Assembly (NCBI GenBank): GCA_046758065.1
Contig: JBHHZM010000018.1
Location: 1 to 33,532, forward strand
Source: JBHHZM01 sp046758065
Lineage (GTDB): Bacteria; Pseudomonadota; Alphaproteobacteria; JAAXGF01
Reading direction: 5' to 3'
DNA length: 33,532 nt
The translations under genes and the position numbers were made by a program. The notes under the pieces are model-generated. The model made no database searches. It saw only the letters and a list, made by a program, of their open reading frames with translations, and was not told the DNA's origin. Below, piece after piece: positions 16,601 to 24,303 of the stretch (position 1 is the first letter of the stretch; each line of letters begins with the position of its first letter).

Positions 16601-17928
16601 CGCCATGCCGGCACGTCCCCGCCGCCGACCGCCTTCAGGAAGAGGTCCTTGAGCGTTGCCGTCGTACGGCGCGAATCGAATCCGTCGCAAATTTTCTTCC
16701 GCGCCGACACGGCGAGCTCGTGGCGCAGCGTTTCGTCGAGCAGAAGCCGCCGTATGGCGTCGGCGAGTGCTGCGGCGTCGCGCGGGGGGACGAGCAGGCC
16801 GTCGACGCCGTCGGCGACGAGTTCGGGAATGCCCGATACGGTCGTCGAGGTCACGGGCACGCCCATAGCCATCGCCTCGACGAGGACGTTGGGAATGCCG
16901 TCGCGGTCGCCGTCCTCGTTTACCTGACAGGGGAGGACGAATACGGTGGCCCGTTCGTAAAGGCCCTTGAGTTTGTCCTGTGTTACGGCGTCCTCCAGGA
17001 CGACCGTACCGGCGAGCCCTTCCGTATCGATCATCCGCCTGACCAGATCGGACTGATCACCCTCTTCGCCGACGATGAGGCAACGGAAATCAAGCCCCGC
17101 CTGTTTGAGCGCTGCGCAGGCCGTTATCAGGGAGGGAAAGCCCTTCTTTGCGACGCAGCGTCCGACAGACAGCACGAGCGGTGTGGAATCCGGCCGCTCT
17201 TCCCGTGGCGCCGGCGAAAAGTAATCCGTGTCGAGACCGTGATAGACCGTGTAGACGATGTCACGCTCCGGACGGAGCCGCGCCAGTTGGCGCTGGTTGG
17301 CGCCGGTGCACGTGGTCACGAAGCGCGCTGCCTTGACCTTTCTTTCGAGAAGGTCTCCCGGGTTGAGCTTGCGCTGGTAGATGTCCTTGGCGTGCGCCGT
17401 GAAGCTGAACGGAATGCCCGCCAAGCGGCTGACGAACCAGGTTACGGTCGTCGCACCGTGACAGAAGTGGCCGTGCAGGTGGCGGATGCGCCCGGATTCG
17501 ATCACTTCCAAGGCGATATGGCCCGCCAGCAGGAATTCCTTGATGTAGACCTTTCGCGGCTTGGTGAACGGACCGGGGCGGTAACGCCAGCACATCGAAA
17601 GCGCCGCGCCGAGGGTCCGGCAATACGTTAGCGGGCGGCGGCGGAAGAGACGGGCGTGCGTCGCGGTGAACTTTCCCAGGTTGTCGCGGAGCCATTCGCG
17701 CAGGCTGCACTGGGAGACCGACGTGACCTCGGGAAGATAGGTCAAGGGTGCGCGGATACGCGAGACGATGGGCTGGACCTTGTCGTTCTCGCCGCGCTTG
17801 ATCGAGAACAGGCGCAGCTTGAGACCCATGGTCTCGAGCAAATGAATCTCATTGGCGATGAAGGGCTCGGAGAGCCGGGGGAAGCCCTTCAAGATATAGC
17901 CGATCTCGGCGTCCGCATTAGCGCGCAT
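16597..17928 (-). CDS. GT4-family glycosyltransferase (second of a tandem pair)
   Basis: A 443-residue retaining GT-B glycosyltransferase. The N-terminal acceptor domain has GYILKGFPRLSEPFIANEI and FTAHAKDIY (about 176-184). The C-terminal donor domain has SVGRCVAKKGF (254-264) and DGIPNVLVEAMAMG (343-356), which contains the family's acidic pair as Asp343 and Glu351 (D-x7-E in place of E-x7-E). The ATG at 17928 overlaps the upstream stop by 11 nt and has AGGAG 8 nt before it, unusually good for this operon. Strong similarity to the next gene upstream shows a tandem duplication. Donor sugar is unknown. Confidence 0.9.
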   Translation of the reverse strand: MRANADAEIGYILKGFPRLSEPFIANEIHLLETMGLKLRLFSIKRGENDKVQPIVSRIRAPLTYLPEVTSVSQCSLREWLRDNLGKFTATHARLFRRRPLTYCRTLGAALSMCWRYRPGPFTKPRKVYIKEFLLAGHIALEVIESGRIRHLHGHFCHGATTVTWFVSRLAGIPFSFTAHAKDIYQRKLNPGDLLERKVKAARFVTTCTGANQRQLARLRPERDIVYTVYHGLDTDYFSPAPREERPDSTPLVLSVGRCVAKKGFPSLITACAALKQAGLDFRCLIVGEEGDQSDLVRRMIDTEGLAGTVVLEDAVTQDKLKGLYERATVFVLPCQVNEDGDRDGIPNVLVEAMAMGVPVTSTTVSGIPELVADGVDGLLVPPRDAAALADAIRRLLLDETLRHELAVSARKKICDGFDSRRTTATLKDLFLKAVGGGDVPAWR

Positions 17929-19213
17929 AAACCAGACTCCTCTCCTTTGCATTTTCCGATGTGCGGGCTACCGATTGCTGCGCGTCGAGCAGCAGGTCGC
18001 GGACCTGCACGAGGTTACGGTCAACCGAAAACCGCTCGATGACGGTGCGCCGCGCCGCCGCACCCAGGCGCACACGCGCGTCCGGCCGTTCCAGCAACGT
18101 CCGAATCGCCTCGGTCAGGGCTTCGGGATCCTTGGGCGCGACGAGCACGCCGTTGTTCCAGTGACCGATAACCTCGGGAATTCCCGACACCCTCGTCGAG
18201 ATGATCGGCAACTGCATGGCCATCGCTTCGAGCAGGACGTTGGGGATGCCGTCGCGGTCCCCGTTCTTGGCGACCTGACACGGCAATACGAAGAGCGAGG
18301 CGCGGCGATAGCGCGCGATCAACGCCTCGCGCCCAAGTTTGCCGACGAGCGCGACCCTGTCGCTCAGTCCACACCGGTCGATGAGCCGCTCAAGACTTGC
18401 GCGCTCGGGCCCGTAACCGACGATCTCGCACCGCAGATCGATCCCGGCATCGCGGAGGAGCCGGCAGGCCTCGACCAATACCGCGAAGCCCTTCTTTTCT
18501 CGCAATCTGCCGACGCTCAGAACGAGAGGCCGGTCGTCGCCGGCCACCCCGTGGCGAGCCGAGGGCTCGGGACGGAAGATATCGGGATCGACGCCGTGGT
18601 ACATCCGGAACACTCTGGCGTCGGGGCCCACAACGGATTCCAGGTAGTGTCGGTTGTATTCGGTGCAGGTCACCGTAAAGCGCGCCCCCTGGACCTTGCG
18701 CCGGAGCGAGCGCGCCGAGGAAACGTAGATATCCTTGGCGTGGGCCGAGATGCTGTAGGTGATGCCGGTGAGCCGTTCGACGATTTCGGCAACACCCGCC
18801 GGCGCGTCGGCGAAGTGGACGTGCAGGTGCCGGATTCCGGCACCGCGAAGCGCCTGCGCGAGGCAGCCGGCCTGTAGGAACTCGCCGATGCCGGCGCCGT
18901 CGCGGCGGCGCAGCAGGAAGCTGAGCGCCGACAGGTAGCGGCAGGGGTGCCGCACCAGGAGGGCGCAATGGGCCTTGAGCACGTCGCCCGTCCGGCCATC
19001 GCCCGAGGAAGGCATATAAGTGAGCGGCGCGCGCACCGCCTCGCCAGCGGCGTGAAAGAACTCGTCCGTGGGTCGGCGCAGGGAGAAGACGTGGAGATCG
19101 AGGCCGGCGCGTTCGAGTCCGAGGATCTCGCCGAGAATGAACGTCTCCGATAGCTTCGGAAAGATTTTCACCAACACGCCGATCGTGCCGTTCGCTGCGG
19201 CCGGCCGCGTCAT
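17918..19213 (-). CDS. GT4-family glycosyltransferase (first of a tandem pair)
   Basis: A 431-residue GT4 enzyme parallel to its neighbour block by block: VKIFPKLSETFILGEI near the N-terminus, HVHFADAPAG (131-140), ISAHAKDIY (155-163), SVGRLREKKGF (233-243) and GDRDGIPNVLLEAMAMQLP (318-336) with Asp321/Glu329 as the acidic pair. It probably adds one sugar of the repeat while its paralog adds the next. Its ATG at 19213 overlaps the stop of the receiver-glycosyltransferase fusion gene as ATGA. An in-frame extension upstream is low-complexity and Arg-rich, so it was not used. Confidence 0.9.
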   Translation of the reverse strand: MTRPAAANGTIGVLVKIFPKLSETFILGEILGLERAGLDLHVFSLRRPTDEFFHAAGEAVRAPLTYMPSSGDGRTGDVLKAHCALLVRHPCRYLSALSFLLRRRDGAGIGEFLQAGCLAQALRGAGIRHLHVHFADAPAGVAEIVERLTGITYSISAHAKDIYVSSARSLRRKVQGARFTVTCTEYNRHYLESVVGPDARVFRMYHGVDPDIFRPEPSARHGVAGDDRPLVLSVGRLREKKGFAVLVEACRLLRDAGIDLRCEIVGYGPERASLERLIDRCGLSDRVALVGKLGREALIARYRRASLFVLPCQVAKNGDRDGIPNVLLEAMAMQLPIISTRVSGIPEVIGHWNNGVLVAPKDPEALTEAIRTLLERPDARVRLGAAARRTVIERFSVDRNLVQVRDLLLDAQQSVARTSENAKERSLVYAR

Positions 19214-20880
19214 CGCCCGGCTCCTCCCCGCGCCGGCGCCGCGGCCCGCCGCGTTTCGTCGAGCAGCGCCGCGATGTGATCGACCGCGCGGTCGAGGCCG
19301 TCGGCGACGAGGTTCGCCCGGGGGCGGCCGTGGCAACGCAGGGCGTCTTCGATCGCTTGCGCAAGCCGCGCCGGCGTCGCCTCTTCGAGGCCGATCGTCT
19401 GCACGAGGCCCAGCGAATCGAACAAGCGCGCGCGCATGGTCTGCTCGGCGCTCGGCCCGGTGCGGGGGATGACGATCGCGGGTTTGCCCAGACCGATGGT
19501 TTCGATCAGCGTGTTGTAGCCGCCCATGGTGATAACCAGGTCGGCGGCGTTGAGGTAGCTGCGCTGATTGGGGACGGCGGTCAGGACGCGCACGGGAAGA
19601 TCACCCACCTTCGCCTGCAGTCGGGCGCGATCGTCGCGGGTCATCAGCGGACCGGTAATGAGCACGACCTCGGGGCAGCGCGATGAACCGAGTTCGATCA
19701 AGGCGTCGAGCGTGGCCGCGATCATGGGATAGGCGTCAGCGCCGCCGCCGGCGGTGACGACAGTCAGCTTGTTCCTCGAATCGCCGACGAGACAGCGGCG
19801 GATGGCGTCGCGTCCCTCGCACGGCTCTTCGGCGCATAGATAGCCGCAATAACGGACGTTGGCCGACGCGGCTCGCGTCAATCCGTATTCGGCGACGGTA
19901 TCGAAGATCTCGCGCCGGCCGTAGACGAGCACATCGTCGTAGAATTCGCTGATCAGGTCGTAGAGCCCTTCGCGCGTCCAGGTCTCGCGGACGACTTCAG
20001 GCGCGTCAAGGATATCGCGGAGACCCAGTACCACTTTGGGCGGATGAGGAAGCGCCCGCAGCATTCTCAAGGTCGGCAGAAGCTCGTTCCAGACGCCGCC
20101 GGGGACGTGATCGACGAGGAAGACCTGCGGCCGCATGATCCGGATCGATTGTTGGATCAGGCTGGCACGCAGGTTCCTCGCCTGCTCGACCGGAATGGTC
20201 AGCGTCCGCGGGCGCCAGGTGTTGGTCGCGACTTTGAGGATCGACGGTAGCTTGACGCTGTCGACGCCGGAAGGGGAATCGAACATCAACCCCTTGGGGC
20301 AGCCGACCAGCATGAGCACGTTGACGTTTGGGACCGTTTGCACCAGCCGTGCTGCGATCGCCGAGTTCCGCCGCATGTGTCCGAGCCCGATGCCGTCGTG
20401 GGAATATGTCATCACCGTTTGCGGCGCCTCGGGCGCGCCGGCAACGGTCGGCGGGCAGGGAACGGCGCCGCCGGTAACGGCGGCCGTCGCGCGTGGCTGC
20501 ATCGACCGGGCCTCGGAGGCCCGCGCCGACACCGCACCGTGGGCGATCTGTCTGAGTTCGGAGAGGGCGAAGGGCTTGGGCAGGAACGCGAACGCATCGA
20601 GGCCGCCGGCGCGAGCGCGATTTTCGGCCGTATCGTGCGCCGTAATGACGATCGTCGGGAGCTTCGGGTAATGCCGGCGAATCTCCTTCAGGAGATCCAG
20701 CCCGTTGCAATCGGGCAAACCGATGTCGAGACACAACATGCCGACCCCGCCGCTCTCCAGGGCCGTCCGCGCCTCGCGTGCGCTGAGGGCGGTCTTGGCC
20801 TCGAAGCCGTCGCGCTCGAGGCTGCGGACGATGTTTTTCGCCAGCGGTTGTTCGTCTTCGACGACGAGAACGTGATCCAT
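19210..20880 (-). CDS. Response-regulator receiver domain fused to a MurG/GT28-like glycosyltransferase
   Basis: A 556-residue two-domain protein and the first gene of the operon. Residues 1-115 are a CheY-like receiver with all key residues: acidic pocket Glu8/Asp9, phospho-acceptor Asp52 (CLDIGLPDCNG), Thr80 (VITAHD) and Lys102 (LPKPF). A linker of about 40 residues (AS-, P- and A-rich) leads to a GT-B glycosyltransferase from about 155: TYSHDGIGLGHMRRNSAIAA at the start of the acceptor domain, and AGGGADAYPMIAATLDAL, ITMGGYNTLIETIGLGKPAI in the donor domain. There is no DNA-binding output domain, so phosphorylation would act on enzyme activity or assembly. The ATG at 20880 has AAGGA 8 nt before it and a sigma-54 promoter directly upstream. 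Domain assignment is firm; control by phosphorylation is inferred. Confidence 0.9.
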   Translation of the reverse strand: MDHVLVVEDEQPLAKNIVRSLERDGFEAKTALSAREARTALESGGVGMLCLDIGLPDCNGLDLLKEIRRHYPKLPTIVITAHDTAENRARAGGLDAFAFLPKPFALSELRQIAHGAVSARASEARSMQPRATAAVTGGAVPCPPTVAGAPEAPQTVMTYSHDGIGLGHMRRNSAIAARLVQTVPNVNVLMLVGCPKGLMFDSPSGVDSVKLPSILKVATNTWRPRTLTIPVEQARNLRASLIQQSIRIMRPQVFLVDHVPGGVWNELLPTLRMLRALPHPPKVVLGLRDILDAPEVVRETWTREGLYDLISEFYDDVLVYGRREIFDTVAEYGLTRAASANVRYCGYLCAEEPCEGRDAIRRCLVGDSRNKLTVVTAGGGADAYPMIAATLDALIELGSSRCPEVVLITGPLMTRDDRARLQAKVGDLPVRVLTAVPNQRSYLNAADLVITMGGYNTLIETIGLGKPAIVIPRTGPSAEQTMRARLFDSLGLVQTIGLEEATPARLAQAIEDALRCHGRPRANLVADGLDRAVDHIAALLDETRRAAAPARGGAGR

Positions 20881-20907
20881 CGCAAGAATCCTTTCCGTTG
20901 CTCGTCA

Positions 20908-20923
20908 TGCAAGCGCCATGCCA
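20908..20923 (-). promoter_or_regulatory. Sigma-54 (-24/-12) promoter of the glycan operon
   Basis: Read on the minus strand the site is TTGGCATGGCGCTTGCA, close to the sigma-54 consensus (T)TGGCAC-N5-TTGCA, with the invariant GG and GC at the correct 10-nt separation; the sixth base of the -24 element is T instead of C. Transcription would start near 20897, leaving a leader of about 17 nt that contains the Shine-Dalgarno AAGGA (20893-20889) for the ATG at 20880. An NtrC-family sigma-54 activator is encoded nearby at 22816-24216. Confidence 0.82.
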
Positions 20924-21021
20924 AGTCGGGAGGCGGCTTGGGAATCGCAAGGAAGGCATTGAGCCGGCGTGATTTTTTTATTTTCCGAAATTCGGGCGCG
21001 CCACATTCGGGACGACGCCCC

Positions 21022-21056
21022 GGGTCATATGCCCCGGGGTGTGGGGCATATGACCC
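21022..21056. promoter_or_regulatory. Paired palindromic operator, likely upstream activator sites
   Basis: GGGTCATATGCCCC (21022-21035) and its exact reverse complement GGGGCATATGACCC (21043-21056) form a perfect 14-bp inverted repeat with a 7-bp spacer. Each half is itself nearly palindromic around CATATG, so it can be read as two operators whose centres are 21 bp (two helical turns) apart. The centres lie about 131 and 152 bp upstream of the predicted sigma-54 transcription start, the normal place for enhancer-binding-protein sites. The likely binder is the regulator at 22816-24216. As an alternative, the repeat could form a cruciform or an RNA hairpin. Confidence 0.7.
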
Positions 21057-21458
21057 CGCGGTCTGCGGCCGGCTCGACGCCGGCGAGGTCGTCTCCGTCG
21101 CTGATTCGGACGACGTGGTGATCGGCAGACGCCGTCATCGACGGCTCGCGCGGCGCGACGACGAAAGAAAAATCCCGCCTCTCCGGCGGTACAAATCACC
21201 GTTCCCGCGCTCGTTGCCGTTTCAATAATTTCCCCCTCGCCCTGAATAATTTTCGTTCCCGCGTGTTTTCTAATTAGGGGGTAACGCGGGAAGAGCTCCA
21301 AAGGGCCAACGCGAACGGCCCGGGGTGGGCGAGGATGCTGCCGCCATGACGGCAATCGGAACTCCAGCTACGCACGAGCGCCGGCAAAACCGGCCGCGGG
21401 AACGGTCGTCCGTCCGCCGCGCCCTCGACACCTGCTTCCCGGCAAAGGGAGAAGCGGC
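21057..21458. other. Remainder of the divergent intergenic region upstream of the sensor kinase
   Basis: No gene is seen. The stretch contains GCCGGC-N5-GCCGGC (21068-21084), two direct copies of CGTTCCCGCG (21200-21209 and 21254-21263), an inverted repeat TTCCCGCG/CGCGGGAA (21256-21263 and 21285-21292) around an AT-rich core with CTAATTAG, and AATAATTT twice at a 21-bp interval (21224 and 21245). These lie about 165-260 bp before the kinase start and may hold its promoter and autoregulatory sites. No second sigma-54 promoter was found. The kinase start has AGGGAG about 7 nt upstream. Confidence 0.45.
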
Positions 21459-22811
21459 ATGACGGAAAGCCAGATTGCGGTCCGCCCTTACAGCCTGCTA
21501 CGAACGTTTTCGCTCCTGAGCCTGCTGACAATCGTCGCGATCAGCGCGATCTCCGCCACCCTGCTGTCGCGCTTTCTCACCCGGACATTATTGCAGCGCG
21601 ATGCCGTGCTCACGATGGAGTTCGTCCAGAGCATCGCCGAGGCGGAGAACGCAACCGCCTATTTCGACGCCAAGGGCCATGGAAGCAACACTGCGCCGCT
21701 CGACAGGCTGTTCGACCAGATCGCCCATATGCCCGACGTGGTGCTCGCCCATGTCTATGCCCGGGACACCACCATCGTCTGGTCGAAATATCCCGAACTG
21801 GTCGGCACCCGTCACCGCGACAACGCGATGCTGAAACGTGCCTTGAGCGGTGAACTGATGCTCGAAACCAGCGATACCGAAGATACGCAAAAGCCCGAGC
21901 ACAAACTCCTGCCTCCCGATATCGGCGATTTCGTCGAGAACTACATCCCAGTGCGCGATTACGACGGTGGCGCAGTCGTCGGCGTCGTCGAGGTCTACAA
22001 GGTGCCCAATGTTCTGTTCGAGACGATCAGCCGGGCCAACCGGTTGGTCTGGGCGAGCGCAATCGGGGCCGGATTGTTTCTCTATGCGGCCCTGTTCTGG
22101 ATCGTTCGCCGGGCCAGCGCCGTCATCCGGCATCAGCAGGCGGCGCTCGTGGATTCCGAGCGCATGGCCGTCGTCGGGGAGATGACCACGGCGGTCGCCC
22201 ATGGGGTGCGCAACCCACTTGCTTCGATCCGGTCGTCGGCCGAGGTGGCGCTCGACGACGCGGAAGGCCCGGTGAGGACGAGCCTTTACGACATCGTCGG
22301 CGAAGTCGATCGCCTGGAAAGCTGGGTTCGCGACCTTCTGACCTGCAACTGCCGCGCCGTGAGCAACGAAGATCTGCTGTCGGTCGAGGATGTGATTCGC
22401 GGCTGTCTGGAAGGCTTTCGCGCTAGGATAGAACGCCAGGGAATCCGACTCGACCTCGAAATCGACGAGCCGCTACCCAAGGTTCGGGGCAACGGCAAGC
22501 TGCTGGGACAGGCGATCAACTGCCTGATCTCGAATGCGCTCGAAGCCATGCCGAAAGGCGGCCGGCTGAGCGTCTCGACCCGCTGCAACCGATCGACGAT
22601 TTATGTCCGCGTCCGCGATAGCGGGGTCGGCATTTCCGCCGACAAGCTGGCCGAGGTGGGCCAGCCATTCGTGACCAGCAAGCCGAACGGCCTGGGCGTC
22701 GGACTCTCGCTTTGTGAGCGAATTCTCAGACGGTTTGGCGGAACGATCAAGTTGTCCAGCTTCGTCGGCCTGGGAACCACGGTGCGGCTGACGCTGCCGG
22801 CGGAGTCGTAG
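21459..22811 (+). CDS. Membrane sensor histidine kinase
   Basis: A 450-residue inner-membrane kinase with one transmembrane helix near residues 15-38, a periplasmic sensor region (about 45-190) of no family I recognise, and a second helix near 197-216. The cytoplasmic part has the H-box AVAHGVRNPLASIRSS with phospho-acceptor His248, N-box NCLISNALEAM (354-364), G1 DSGVGI (387-392) and G2 GLGVGLSL (411-418), all intact. No clear HAMP or PAS domain sits between the second helix and the H-box. Four nt separate its stop from the response-regulator gene, so the two form an operon. It is divergent from the glycan operon, and the natural partners are the regulator at 22816 and possibly the receiver-glycosyltransferase fusion. 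Confidence 0.92.
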   Translation: MTESQIAVRPYSLLRTFSLLSLLTIVAISAISATLLSRFLTRTLLQRDAVLTMEFVQSIAEAENATAYFDAKGHGSNTAPLDRLFDQIAHMPDVVLAHVYARDTTIVWSKYPELVGTRHRDNAMLKRALSGELMLETSDTEDTQKPEHKLLPPDIGDFVENYIPVRDYDGGAVVGVVEVYKVPNVLFETISRANRLVWASAIGAGLFLYAALFWIVRRASAVIRHQQAALVDSERMAVVGEMTTAVAHGVRNPLASIRSSAEVALDDAEGPVRTSLYDIVGEVDRLESWVRDLLTCNCRAVSNEDLLSVEDVIRGCLEGFRARIERQGIRLDLEIDEPLPKVRGNGKLLGQAINCLISNALEAMPKGGRLSVSTRCNRSTIYVRVRDSGVGISADKLAEVGQPFVTSKPNGLGVGLSLCERILRRFGGTIKLSSFVGLGTTVRLTLPAES

Positions 22812-22815
22812 GACG

Positions 22816-24216
22816 ATGAGCTGTGCGGTCCTGGTCATCGACGATGAGAAGATGCTGGCGCGTAACATCGAGAGCTATCTCTCGCGCCGGGGACATGAGG
22901 TTCAGCTCGCGTTCAACGGCGACGACGGACTCGCCGCGCTCGAAACCTTCAGCCCCGATATTGTCCTCGTCGATTTCATGATGTCCAGAATCGACGGCTT
23001 GGCGGTACTTAGACGCATCCGGGAGACCGGATCGCAGTTCAAGGTCATCATCATGACCGGCCACGGCGACGAAAAACTCGCGGTTCGCGCCATGAAGGAA
23101 GGCGCTTATGACTACCTGAGCAAACCGGTCGTGCTCGACAAGCTCAAGTTGTTACTCGACAAGGCGGCGGGCGAAGATCGCATCGCCGGCGCACTCGCCT
23201 ATTATCAGGAAAGTCAGGCCGAAAAGAGCGGCCTGGCGAAGCTGATTGGTGAGTCTGCGGAAGCGCGAGCGCTCAAGGCGCGCATTCGCCGTTTCCTCGA
23301 CGCCGAGCGCAGGCTGCTCGAAGGCGCGCCGCCTGCGGTCCTGATCCATGGCGAGACGGGCACCGGCAAAGAGCTGATCGCCCGCGCCTTCCACTTCGAC
23401 GGTCCACGCCGCGACAAGCCGTTTATCGAACTGAACTGCGCCGCGATCCCGACTCATCTGCTCGAAGCCGAGCTTTTCGGCTACGAGCGCGGCGCATTCA
23501 CCGACGCCAAGGAACGCAAACGCGGACTCGCCGAACTAGCCGACGGCGGCACCTTGTTCCTCGACGAAATTGCCGAAATGGACCTCGCCATCCAAGCAAA
23601 GCTGCTGCGCCTGCTCGAAGACAAGAGGTTCCGCCGTCTCGGCGGTCTGCGGGACGAAACCGTTGATATTCGCATCATCGCGGCGACCAACCAATCGATC
23701 GAAAAGCGGATCGAAGCAAACGAATTCCGCGCCGATTTGTTCTACCGTCTGTGCGCCATCCGAATCGAGGCGCCGCCCTTGCGCCAGCGCGGTGGCGATG
23801 TCGTTTTTCTGGCTCGGAAGTTCCTGAGAATTCATGGCGGACGTTATGGCCGCCCGGATTTGCGCCTTGCGCCGGCGGCGGAAGAAGCCCTGGCCCGCTA
23901 CTCCTGGCCGGGCAACGTCCGCGAGCTGCGCAACGTGATCGAGCACGCGGTCCTGCTTGCCCCCGGCGAGACAGTCGCACCCGAACACCTCGGTCTGGCG
24001 ACAACACTTTCCGGGCCCCGAGGCCGGGGTCCGATCTCCACCAGCTTTGCCTTGCCCGAAGCGGGCATCGTTCTCGACGAGCTCGAATCCGGTCTTCTCA
24101 CCCAGGCCCTGAACCAGACCGGCTGGAATGTCACCCGCGCGGCCAAACTTCTCGGCCTGTCGCGCGATACGCTTCGCTACCGCATGGAAAAATACGGCAT
24201 CGACGCAGCCCAGTGA
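22816..24216 (+). CDS. NtrC-family sigma-54-dependent response regulator
   Basis: A 466-residue transcription activator: receiver domain (1-120; Asp9/Asp10, phospho-acceptor Asp53, Thr81, Lys103), AAA+ sigma-54 activation domain (about 140-370; Walker A GETGTGKE at 179-186, sigma-54-contact loop GAFTDA at 226-231, Walker B GGTLFLDE at 244-251, WPGNVREL later), and a C-terminal Fis-type helix-turn-helix (NQTGWNVTRAAKLLGLSRDT, about 435-454). GAFTDA is a variant of GAFTGA. It forms an operon with the kinase and presumably activates the sigma-54 promoter at 20908-20923 from the paired sites at 21022-21056. The first helix of the receiver (MLARNIESYL) resembles that of the fusion protein (PLAKNIVRSL). 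Confidence 0.95.
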   Translation: MSCAVLVIDDEKMLARNIESYLSRRGHEVQLAFNGDDGLAALETFSPDIVLVDFMMSRIDGLAVLRRIRETGSQFKVIIMTGHGDEKLAVRAMKEGAYDYLSKPVVLDKLKLLLDKAAGEDRIAGALAYYQESQAEKSGLAKLIGESAEARALKARIRRFLDAERRLLEGAPPAVLIHGETGTGKELIARAFHFDGPRRDKPFIELNCAAIPTHLLEAELFGYERGAFTDAKERKRGLAELADGGTLFLDEIAEMDLAIQAKLLRLLEDKRFRRLGGLRDETVDIRIIAATNQSIEKRIEANEFRADLFYRLCAIRIEAPPLRQRGGDVVFLARKFLRIHGGRYGRPDLRLAPAAEEALARYSWPGNVRELRNVIEHAVLLAPGETVAPEHLGLATTLSGPRGRGPISTSFALPEAGIVLDELESGLLTQALNQTGWNVTRAAKLLGLSRDTLRYRMEKYGIDAAQ

Positions 24217-24252
24217 TCCCCGCCGCGCCAGGATGGCGAAAGAAGTCGCCAA

Positions 24253-24273
24253 GGCCGCCGAATGCTGGCGGCC
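24253..24273. terminator. Terminator-like hairpin between convergent genes
   Basis: GGCCGCC (24253-24259) and GGCGGCC (24267-24273) form a perfect 7-bp GC stem with a 7-nt loop in the 87-nt gap between the response-regulator stop and the methyltransferase stop. It could end transcription from both sides. No T-run follows on either strand, so Rho-independent termination is uncertain. Confidence 0.4.
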
Positions 24274-24303
24274 AAGCGCCGCGACCTTGATGAGCAATCC
24301 GGG

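Noticed and set aside
21022..21056. Rho-independent terminator
   Set aside because: The inverted repeat has no T-run, lies far from any gene end, and sits at enhancer distance from a sigma-54 promoter.
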